62,267 nucleotides of DNA, taken from the NCBI GenBank assembly GCA_964528535.1, contig CAZGSQ010000008.1, forward strand, positions 1-62,267, written 5' to 3'. Below, in pieces: positions 11,113 to 18,192 of this stretch (positions are counted from its first letter, which is position 1; each line of letters begins with the position of its first letter). Under the pieces are notes generated by a model. That model ran no database searches and had not been told where the DNA came from. It saw only the letters and a list, made by a program, of their open reading frames with translations. The DNA comes from CAINVV01 sp964528535 (GTDB taxonomy: Bacteria; Bacteroidota; Bacteroidia; Bacteroidales; Prolixibacteraceae). The translations under genes and the position numbers were made by a program.

Positions 11113-11556
11113 ATGATTCATCCTTTCGATGACGAATATTTCATGAAGAGGGCGCTGGCGGAGGCTGAACAAGCTTTTCGGGAAGGCGAAATCCCGGTAG
11201 GGGCTGTTGTCGTTTGTCAGCAAAAAATCATAGCGCGGGCTTACAACCAGACGGAGACGCTTTCTGACGTGACAGCACATGCAGAAATGCTTGCCATTAC
11301 GTCGGCTTCCGGATGGCTCGGCGGGAAATATCTGACGGGATGCACACTTTATGTTACCCTCGAACCATGTGTCATGTGTGCGGGGGCATTAGGATGGGCA
11401 CAAATTGAGAGGATTGTATGGGGAGCCTCCGATGCCAAAAGGGGGTTTCTGAAATTTTCACCCGAGGCACTTCATCCCAAAACTCAAATCGCAGGAGGTA
11501 TTCTTGCCAATGATTGTGAGGATTTGCTCAAGCGATTTTTTGAAGCCAGGAGGTAA
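11113..11556 (+). CDS. tadA: tRNA-specific adenosine deaminase
   Basis: Deaminates adenosine 34 to inosine in the tRNA-Arg anticodon wobble position. The zinc-dependent deaminase signature is complete: HAEM (His ligand and catalytic Glu, ~residues 56-59) and PCVMCAGAL (two Cys ligands, ~86-94). The length of 147 residues is normal. The gene is divergent from aspS with a 46-bp spacer. A related CMP or guanine deaminase is possible but the motif spacing and N-terminal region favour TadA. Confidence 0.92.
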   Translation: MIHPFDDEYFMKRALAEAEQAFREGEIPVGAVVVCQQKIIARAYNQTETLSDVTAHAEMLAITSASGWLGGKYLTGCTLYVTLEPCVMCAGALGWAQIERIVWGASDAKRGFLKFSPEALHPKTQIAGGILANDCEDLLKRFFEARR

Positions 11557-11638
11557 AGTGCTGATTCGTAGATTTAACAATTAATTGATTATCTATATTT
11601 TAACGGCATAATTTCCCCTTTTCTCCATCTCCGCCATC

Positions 11639-11668
11639 AGCTAATAGGCTAATTTGCTAATCAGCTAA
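11639..11668. repeat. short gctaat-type direct repeats
   Basis: Several imperfect copies of cagctaat / ggctaat / tgctaat follow one another. A similar motif (agctaacagctaatggct) lies at about 59432-59450 between the two ABC permease genes. Simple intergenic repeat family of unknown role. Confidence 0.5.
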
Positions 11669-11901
11669 TCAAAAATTATTTCTTTTTCTCCTCTAAATAG
11701 TGTAACTTGTTGGAACCATTCCGATTGGTCCGGCAGGTAAGCTGTTCCTTTTAAAAATATCCGATAAATTACCTTCCGCTCAGAAGCTGTGCATCTTTTC
11801 GATGTCGGGAACGATCTTCCGAACTGATCAGGAATCTCCTCAACTCTTAGTCAAGAAGCAGGTTGCCGAATGAATGACTTTCAGGCGACAGGAAATTTTA
11901 T

Positions 11902-11916
11902 GTTCAAAATTTGAAC
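11902..11916. promoter_or_regulatory. palindrome just before cassette A start codon
   Basis: gttcaaaatttgaac has perfect 7-base arms around a central base and ends 4 bp before the ATG of the first cassette gene. In RNA it could cover the ribosome-binding region; in DNA it has the size and symmetry of an operator. Neither role is shown. Confidence 0.4.
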
Positions 11917-11920
11917 TGCC

Positions 11921-13117
11921 ATGTTGAAAATAGCATGCTTCACTACCTCAGTTTTGGTCTCATTTTTGGTCTCATTGGGATCTCTGTTGGCAGGCAGGGA
12001 TGGTTTCATTGCGTTTGAGATTTGTTCGGAAGGAACACTCCTTGCAGGGCCTACCATCGTAGTTCAACCTGTTGATCAAACCGATTGCAAAGGAAACAAG
12101 GTAACATTTTCGGTACTTGCAACCGGTGGTGCCGGTAAGTTTCATTATTTGTGGACCAGGAAGAGGCCCGTCGATACAGTGTTTTCGCTATTTGGTGCCT
12201 TGGATTCGATGAAACTTCCTATTTACAACATTGGCGTGGGGAGTGATGCGCCAAGTGGAACTATGTACCAGGTTTTGGTGGCCGATCAAAATGGGTCCAT
12301 TTTGTCGAGGAACGCTGTGCTCACCGTAAATGAAATAACAGGGATATCACCAGTAGGTATTGCCACCTATACCGTCAATGAGGGGGACAATCTGTCATTT
12401 CGGGTTCTTTCTTCCGGAAATCCTCCAACCGGCTATCAATGGATTAAGAAATTTGCCAATGGTGATTGGCGGGATTTGACAGATAATTCGATCCTCACGG
12501 GTTGCAGAAGTGATCAGTTGAATTTGACCAGGATTTCGATTGCCGATTCCGGTCTCTACAAAGTCAGGGTCACCTTTCCAACTGTGAACGGAAATTTGTG
12601 CACCGAGACTTCTTCAATAACAAGAACAATTCATGTGAAACCGGTGGTCGATACTGAACATCCGGTCTTTTTGAACCTGCAGAACTGCAATCTGGCGCTT
12701 TGCCCTTCGGATTTGGTGCTGGCCAACTGGAGTGATGTGACATCTGATATACAGCCGGTAAGATTAAAATTTCATAGGCTACAAAAATTTTGTACGCAGT
12801 TTGATCTTTCGACTGAAAATTTTTCGGACAATGTAACACCGAGTGCAGACCTCGTTCTCCATTGGGGGATTTTTGAAACCTTCACTCCTTTTGACCCCAT
12901 CTTGGATGAAACTGGAATGATCCTGGATGATCAGAGGGGGCAATTTTCGCTTCATTCGGAGGAGATCGATTTGGAGAGTTCAACTTCAGGCAACCAATAC
13001 TACTGGATTATTTTCTGGCTTGAAGATCGGGCGGGAAATATCACTCCTCCTTCAGAAAGATACATTGTGACGGTAACTGTGCCAGCCAGACCAGATATGG
13101 TACTCAATTCTAATTGA
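11921..13117 (+). CDS. secreted Ig-domain protein, cassette A gene 1
   Basis: Unrecognised 398-residue exported protein. A signal peptide (residues ~1-25, ending near LLAG) is followed by two Ig-like domains: ~45-130 (PTIVVQPVDQTDCKGNKVTFSV) and ~135-245 (YTVNEGDNLSFRVLSSG, ending with IADSGLYKVRV). The C-terminal part (~245-395) has a Cys pair and the block FSDNVTPSADLVLHWGIF. That C-terminal part matches the end of the 1280-residue protein encoded at 18083-21925 (FSDNCTPANQLILHWRIDF; both then run to an aromatic-rich D.[AS]GN motif and end at ..RP). No type IX sorting domain is visible. It is followed after 99 bp by cassette gene 2. Function unknown; an extracellular or adhesin role is inferred from the fold only. 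Confidence 0.8.
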   Translation: MLKIACFTTSVLVSFLVSLGSLLAGRDGFIAFEICSEGTLLAGPTIVVQPVDQTDCKGNKVTFSVLATGGAGKFHYLWTRKRPVDTVFSLFGALDSMKLPIYNIGVGSDAPSGTMYQVLVADQNGSILSRNAVLTVNEITGISPVGIATYTVNEGDNLSFRVLSSGNPPTGYQWIKKFANGDWRDLTDNSILTGCRSDQLNLTRISIADSGLYKVRVTFPTVNGNLCTETSSITRTIHVKPVVDTEHPVFLNLQNCNLALCPSDLVLANWSDVTSDIQPVRLKFHRLQKFCTQFDLSTENFSDNVTPSADLVLHWGIFETFTPFDPILDETGMILDDQRGQFSLHSEEIDLESSTSGNQYYWIIFWLEDRAGNITPPSERYIVTVTVPARPDMVLNSN

Positions 13118-13216
13118 AAATGTGCTGTAAAAATTTAAATATCAATGACAAAGGAGTTTTTGCTAAATATTTGTAATTCTTGATTCAACATCCTAATTGT
13201 TTAAAAATCTAAAATT

Positions 13217-14302
13217 ATGGTTATGAAAACACTGTTTCACTTACCAGGAAGGTTCTCTCAAAAGTTGGGAAAACTCTTCATTTTGAATTATTTGATGCAG
13301 GTAATAGTCGTATTTTCTTTGTCGGGACAGACAATTCCCCGTCTGCCCAACTGTGCGGATACACCTTTGCATCCGATGGCCGGGAAGGTTTATACCTATT
13401 CTGTCACAATTTCACCACCCTACACAACACCGCAAAGTTATGACTGGTATGTAACAGATAATCCCGGGTTTCTTGCAGGCTCTACTTTGATCACTACCTA
13501 TATCATCCCCAATTCAAAGGAGTACATCGATGCAGGCGAAGGGTATCACAATACTGCTACCGGTACCAATTCGCTGACAATAAAATGGACTGGCAAGTCG
13601 GTCATCAGCGCCAAGACCAAACCCTATTTTTTGGTTATCCATTACAGGGGAACCAATGGAACCCTTTGTGAAGCCATGAATATGAGGGCTTACAAGATTG
13701 AACCTTTCAGTGCTTTTACCCTCGATTTAACCAATGTGAATGGGATTGTTGATCTGGGACTGGATGGGTCAAACCAGGCGGTGGTGCATCATTTGTGTGC
13801 CAGGGACATTGCATCTGCGAGTTTTAATGGGACCAAAATGCTTTATGATTACGGTATTAATGAGCTAATATTCAAAGTTGTGGCGGCAAATTTCACAGGA
13901 GGCTGGAAACCAACTGTGAAGATAAGCGGGTTGGTAGGGAGCCAGACCGTCGGGAGTGTGGAATGGTCAGCGTCGACCATTTTTGCAGGTACGAATCCGA
14001 TGACAAAGACCGGTGATACCTGGACTCCTGTCAACAAGGTTCCGGCTCCGGCAGATAACCTAACTTCTGATGGGGAGGCAATTTACATCCGTGTAACTGT
14101 ACAGAACAACGATTACGAAGGGACAGTTGATACTCCTGTTACCCTTGCCCTCAACGGGCTTACGGATGACGGGGATGAGGATGTTCATTATGCGGATTGC
14201 CTGGCGGATGGTTTCACGAATGACGTTGCCACACAGGTAATTTTGGCTCGTCCCACACTGACCAGCAACACAGGAACACCAACGCAAGCGTTTCTTCCAT
14301 AG
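13217..14302 (+). CDS. secreted protein of unrecognised family, cassette A gene 2
   Basis: A 361-residue exported protein with an N-terminal hydrophobic segment (~20-40). The mature start carries the signature CADTPLHPMAGKVYTYS. Further blocks are MLYDYGINELIFKVVAANFTG (~215-235), IYIRVTVQNNDYEG and a closing RPTLTSNTGTPTQAFLP. All of these recur in order in the 351-residue protein at 17137-18192, so the two are clear paralogues. The N-terminal half (YDWYVTDNPGF ... LTIKW ... NMRAYKI) also resembles the N-terminal domain of the CHU_C protein encoded next to it. Gene 3 begins 12 bp downstream, so co-transcription is likely. I do not know this family. It lacks a visible sorting domain. Confidence 0.82.
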   Translation: MVMKTLFHLPGRFSQKLGKLFILNYLMQVIVVFSLSGQTIPRLPNCADTPLHPMAGKVYTYSVTISPPYTTPQSYDWYVTDNPGFLAGSTLITTYIIPNSKEYIDAGEGYHNTATGTNSLTIKWTGKSVISAKTKPYFLVIHYRGTNGTLCEAMNMRAYKIEPFSAFTLDLTNVNGIVDLGLDGSNQAVVHHLCARDIASASFNGTKMLYDYGINELIFKVVAANFTGGWKPTVKISGLVGSQTVGSVEWSASTIFAGTNPMTKTGDTWTPVNKVPAPADNLTSDGEAIYIRVTVQNNDYEGTVDTPVTLALNGLTDDGDEDVHYADCLADGFTNDVATQVILARPTLTSNTGTPTQAFLP

Positions 14303-14314
14303 TATTCTTCTTCC

Positions 14315-15220
14315 ATGATTTCAGGTTCAGTGCCTTCCCATGGCATGACAGCAATGTTACTATTGCTCATCTGCGGGGTGCAGGGGTTTGCTCAGATGGT
14401 CAACCTCTACACTGTGGGTGATACCTGCCAATTTGAAATAGCTCCTGTACCTGGAATTACCTATTGCTGGAAAGTAGCAGAGAAACCGGATTTTAAAAAG
14501 TATACAAATATTGACAAAGTTAGGTTTCTTCGTGGAAGTGATCAATCTGTCGTTCTCTTGAAATGGAGATCTGCCGGAACATTTTTCCTGTCGGTGACCG
14601 GTTTTAATGAAATTGGTTGTTCCAACGTCAAAGTTTATCCGGTTGTGGTGGTTGAAGGCCATGTACCTCAGGCAAAAAACGATTATATTTCGGCCGGCTT
14701 GCTGAAAAGTGTTCAGATAGAAGTACTTAATAATGATTACGATGCATCCGGAGATTTAGATACCATGTCATTAAGGATTTTGTCCAAGCCAAACTTTGGA
14801 TGTGTCACTTTGATAAAGAATGGTATCTTGAATTATTTGCCATTGGGATCTAAAACCGGTAGAGATCTCTTCTATTACAGCATATGTGATCTGAGCAAAC
14901 AATGTGACACGGCCATGGTTGTTGTTGATGTAAAGGAACCTTCGCTCTATTTGCCCGAAGGTATCTCACCGAATGGGGATGGATTGAATGACAAATTTGT
15001 GATTGGTGGATTGGCATCTTATCAGAAATCAGCCCTTACCATATTCAGTCGCGAAGGTGTCGTTGTCTATCGCACTGATGACTATACCAATGACTGGGAT
15101 GGCGTTCCGAATGTAGGCAGGTACCGGAAAGGGAGAGTTCCCTCGGGCACTTATTATTACATTCTCCATTTGGGAGGCATCGGAAGGGTGATCAAGGGCT
15201 TCCTTTTTGTCGCAATGTAA
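14315..15220 (+). CDS. CHU_C (T9SS type B sorting domain) protein, cassette A gene 3
   Basis: A 301-residue exported protein. After a signal peptide (ending GVQGFAQ, ~residue 27) come an N-terminal domain (~30-115, YCWKVAEKPDF ... LKWRSAG ... GCSNVKVYP), a cadherin-like/Big_9-type domain with the VLNNDY motif (~117-212), and the gliding-motility-associated CHU_C domain (~213-301, LPEGISPNGDGLNDKFVI, LTIFSREG, YRTDDYTNDWDG, GTYYYILHLGG). CHU_C domains target proteins to the type IX secretion system. An ATG at 14345 is an alternative start that gives a shorter, equally good signal peptide. It is the paralogue of the 475-residue protein it faces, 8 bp apart tail to tail. Confidence 0.9.
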   Translation: MISGSVPSHGMTAMLLLLICGVQGFAQMVNLYTVGDTCQFEIAPVPGITYCWKVAEKPDFKKYTNIDKVRFLRGSDQSVVLLKWRSAGTFFLSVTGFNEIGCSNVKVYPVVVVEGHVPQAKNDYISAGLLKSVQIEVLNNDYDASGDLDTMSLRILSKPNFGCVTLIKNGILNYLPLGSKTGRDLFYYSICDLSKQCDTAMVVVDVKEPSLYLPEGISPNGDGLNDKFVIGGLASYQKSALTIFSREGVVVYRTDDYTNDWDGVPNVGRYRKGRVPSGTYYYILHLGGIGRVIKGFLFVAM

Positions 15221-15228
15221 TGAATTTC

Positions 15229-16656
15229 TTAGTGCATGAGGTAAACAAAGCCTTTCAGGTAACGGGCAGTTCCACCCAGGTGGAGTACATAATAGTAGGT
15301 ACCAGTGGGTAACACAGTTCCATCTTTTACTGCGGAATTCTGACTCTGGCCAGCCCAATCGTTTTGGTAATCTGTGGATCTGTAAATCATCTGCCCTGCT
15401 CTTGTATAGATTGTTAAGGATGAATTTTTGTAATCTTCTATTCCACGAATCACAAAGTACTCATTGTGTCCGTCTCCATTTACTGAGATGGCTTCGGGAA
15501 TCCAGACCGGACCCTTATAGATGTCAATTGTTACGAGGGCTGTATCGCAAGTGTTTGAACCGTTGCATATCTGGTACATGAACTGGTCGAGCGTTGCTTT
15601 CCGGGTATCCGGAGAATAGATGATGGTTCCATCTGCCCTGACAACTGCGGTACCGAATTTGGGCTTGTTGATGACGGATAATGTTCTTTTGTCGAAGTCA
15701 TTTTTGGTAGAGAAGTCATTGTTAAGAACATGAATATGAATAGAATCTGTCCATGCGGTTCTCACATAATCCGCATTTGCAATCAAATTGTCAGGTTCAA
15801 AGGGGTACTGGAAACTCTTGGATGAACTGCATCCAAAAGCATCAGTTACCTCTAATGAATAGATCCCTGAACCTTTGATCAATACCTTTGGATTGTTGGC
15901 ATCTCCAACAATTTCACCCTTGGTCGAGGTCCAAAGATATTTGAGCGCCATTCCTTTTGAACCTCCTCCATCGATGAGCATAGAACCATCCTTATTCGGA
16001 TTTTGCGGGTAAATTATTCCAACTTTTGGCCCAGAGATGAATGTTACGCGGACAGTGTCTGTACCGGAAACCTGAAACAAATCGGTGACTGTCAGCAAGA
16101 TTCTGAATGTAACTGGAAATGAACCACTGTATCCGGGTGAAAGGTTCAAATTGGTTGTGACACTGTTTTTCTGTGAAAGAACTCCTCCGGGATCGAGAAG
16201 ATCCCATCGGTAGGTTAAATGATCACCTTTTGATTTTGATGCCGTCAGGATAATAGTGTTGCATACCCCCGTTATGGTGTCTTTTCCGGCTACAGCCGAC
16301 ACTGGTGAAGAGATAACTTTCACGAATCCTACTTTCATGTTCTTGCATCCTTTGGAATTAAATACGGTTACTGTGAAGTAATAGTCTCCATGCTTTTTCC
16401 ACAGAACGGGCAGAACAGGTAAGCTATTTGTAGTTGTATATTCGACTTCGGCAGTCCCTGCAAGATCAGCATCCTGAAATGTTGGTTTGTTGTAGATGCG
16501 CCACGCATAGCTATCCCCGGAGGCTTGCACTACCGCAAGACTCTTCTGCTGCCCTTCAACAACGACAATTCCCACCTGTGCCACGGAAATTTCCGTCACC
16601 AACAGTGCAGGCAAAAGGAGAAGCCAAGCAAGTCTAAACCAACTGTGAAGCATCAT
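15229..16656 (-). CDS. CHU_C (T9SS type B sorting domain) protein, cassette B gene 3
   Basis: A 475-residue exported protein with signal peptide (~1-27). The N-terminal domain (~28-113, YAWRIYNKPTF ... VLWKKHGDYYFTV ... GCKNMKV) is shared with cassette A gene 3. It is followed by two PKD/Ig-like domains (~115-205 and ~206-290) that the shorter paralogue lacks, a Big_9/cadherin-like domain (~293-387, HVLNNDFSTKNDFDKRTLS, FGTAVV, SNTCDTALVTIDI), and a C-terminal CHU_C domain (~388-475, PEAISVNGDGHNEYFVIRG, YRSTDYQNDWAG, GTYYYVLHLGG). It is presumably exported by T9SS and attached to the surface or released. It is separated from cassette B gene 2 by 480 bp, so it may have its own promoter. Confidence 0.92.
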   Translation of the reverse strand: MMLHSWFRLAWLLLLPALLVTEISVAQVGIVVVEGQQKSLAVVQASGDSYAWRIYNKPTFQDADLAGTAEVEYTTTNSLPVLPVLWKKHGDYYFTVTVFNSKGCKNMKVGFVKVISSPVSAVAGKDTITGVCNTIILTASKSKGDHLTYRWDLLDPGGVLSQKNSVTTNLNLSPGYSGSFPVTFRILLTVTDLFQVSGTDTVRVTFISGPKVGIIYPQNPNKDGSMLIDGGGSKGMALKYLWTSTKGEIVGDANNPKVLIKGSGIYSLEVTDAFGCSSSKSFQYPFEPDNLIANADYVRTAWTDSIHIHVLNNDFSTKNDFDKRTLSVINKPKFGTAVVRADGTIIYSPDTRKATLDQFMYQICNGSNTCDTALVTIDIYKGPVWIPEAISVNGDGHNEYFVIRGIEDYKNSSLTIYTRAGQMIYRSTDYQNDWAGQSQNSAVKDGTVLPTGTYYYVLHLGGTARYLKGFVYLMH

Positions 16657-17136
16657 TCAGCTTTTCATCTGTTTATAATTTGTTTTATAAAGGCCAGACG
16701 TAATTGTCATGAGGTGATAATCAGCCCGATAGATGATGTGAAAATCATGGCGAATCTATACCTGTAATTTCTTTTTGTCGGATGCAAGAACTTGGAGATC
16801 AGCGAAGCCAATCCTCACCTTTACGAATGCGGTAGGTGGAATCACATTGGTTCCTCAATTTCATGCATCCAATAGATCATCAATACAACAATTGATATTT
16901 TTGCTCTTGACGGAGGAAGTCAAACTGTACAAAGTTTCTTCCAGGCACTTCACAGAAAGGTTCTCACGCAAATAGACATACCAATCAAGGGATGTTTGTG
17001 TATCAAACATTCAGGATTCTCCTGATCAACAGGGTTGGTTTTTACAACCATGATCAATATTTAAGGATTGGATATAACTTCCCCACACTTCAATATGGTC
17101 GAAGTCTTTTCAAGGACAGAACTCCCGGTCAAACCA
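16657..17136. other. 480-bp gap inside cassette B
   Basis: Lies between genes 2 and 3 of the minus-strand cassette, where cassette A has only 12 bp. Short frames on the plus strand (for example 16992-17186) have no recognisable domain. It could hold a promoter for gene 3 or decayed coding sequence, but I recognise nothing definite. Confidence 0.4.
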
Positions 17137-18192
17137 TTACGGAAGCGTTTGAACCACAAATGCTCCAGTTGAAGGATCGCTTGTAACCGTTGGACGTTTG
17201 TTTAGTGTCTGTGTAGCAATGTCTTCATAGGTAGAAGCTGGTGCTGCACAGGTGGCATTGTCGATGTCGGCATCTCCAGATCCATTTACTGCTTCAACTG
17301 CCATCACCACACTTTCATCGGACAGGCCTTCAAATAAACCATTGGTTACCGTTAATTTAATATAGACAGATACACCAAGGGAGGTATTTGGAACAACTGT
17401 ATTAACAGCTGCTCCTGCAAAAGTTAGAGGCGTTCCCGAAACGGCAGTTTGAGCCGATCCAATGGCTGTAAGTCCGGATGCAAAGGTCTTGTCGACTGTC
17501 CATTCAACGAGGGCAGTCTGTCCTGTTTGAAGTCCGGATAGCTTGAAAGATGGCGTGAAAGAGCCGGTAAAATTGGCAGCAACCACCTCGTAGTATAGTT
17601 TGTTCACCCCATAGTCATAGACCATGTTGGGCGCTACAAATTTGGCTGAGGCGATGTCGGCGAAACACTGACTATCGTTGGTACCATAGGCCAATGGTAA
17701 CAAATCACTGCTTTTGACATTCAGAATATCTACCGTGAAGGCGTTCTTCGGCAAAATTGGGTAGACTTTCATGTTGTTTGAGCAAGTGGGTCCTTTGTAT
17801 TCAAGCACCATAAAGAGCGGATTGGTAGCATCCACTCCTTTGAGACCGGCAGAGGTCCAGGTTAGATTCGTTTTTGTTGGTGAGGCGGCCGATGCTGAGG
17901 ATGTGCGGTAATTGGTTGCCCCATTCAGGATGTTGGTACCGTCGGCCAAAATTTCTACTGCCGTTTTTGCCCCGGCAGTAACGAAAGTAGTTGATTTGGT
18001 GGCGTACCAGTAAGTTGTTCCACCTGTAGGATTAAGTATGGCAGAATAGTCGTAAGGCTTTCCTGCGATAGGATGCAACGGATCATCCGTGCAAGTAGTC
18101 GGTTGAGGTGCAGATCCGGTAACAGCAGTCTGACCAAGCGCAGAAGTGGCAACCATCCCGGTTACCAACAACGAAAGAATCAATTGTTTCAT
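17137..18192 (-). CDS. secreted protein of unrecognised family, cassette B gene 2
   Basis: A 351-residue protein with a clean signal peptide (~1-20, ending TSALGQ). The mature part opens with CTDDPLHPIAGKPYDYS and carries the same ordered blocks as the 361-residue paralogue: W..(K/N)..F early, CSNNMKVYPI (~145-155), MVYDYGVNKLYYEVVAANFTG, SGLQTGQTALVEW, VYIKLTVTNGLFEG, a D.DI...C motif, and DIATQTLNKRPTVTSDPSTG near the end. It looks like two beta-sandwich domains, the first related to the N-terminal domain of the neighbouring CHU_C proteins. The start codon lies inside the 3' end of the upstream 1280-codon frame. No sorting domain was seen. Function unknown. Confidence 0.85.
   Translation of the reverse strand: MKQLILSLLVTGMVATSALGQTAVTGSAPQPTTCTDDPLHPIAGKPYDYSAILNPTGGTTYWYATKSTTFVTAGAKTAVEILADGTNILNGATNYRTSSASAASPTKTNLTWTSAGLKGVDATNPLFMVLEYKGPTCSNNMKVYPILPKNAFTVDILNVKSSDLLPLAYGTNDSQCFADIASAKFVAPNMVYDYGVNKLYYEVVAANFTGSFTPSFKLSGLQTGQTALVEWTVDKTFASGLTAIGSAQTAVSGTPLTFAGAAVNTVVPNTSLGVSVYIKLTVTNGLFEGLSDESVVMAVEAVNGSGDADIDNATCAAPASTYEDIATQTLNKRPTVTSDPSTGAFVVQTLP

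Larger units (their letters stand above)
11557..11920. other. intergenic region upstream of secreted cassette A
   Basis: A 364-bp gap. It holds a short run of gctaat-type repeats (about 11639-11668) and a 15-base palindrome abutting the next start codon. No gene, tRNA or clear TAnnTTTG promoter was recognised. Confidence 0.5.

Noticed and set aside
16992..17186. Possible gene remnant on the plus strand in the cassette B gap
   Set aside because: 64 codons with some protein-like texture, but its end is antisense to the 351-residue gene and no family is recognisable.
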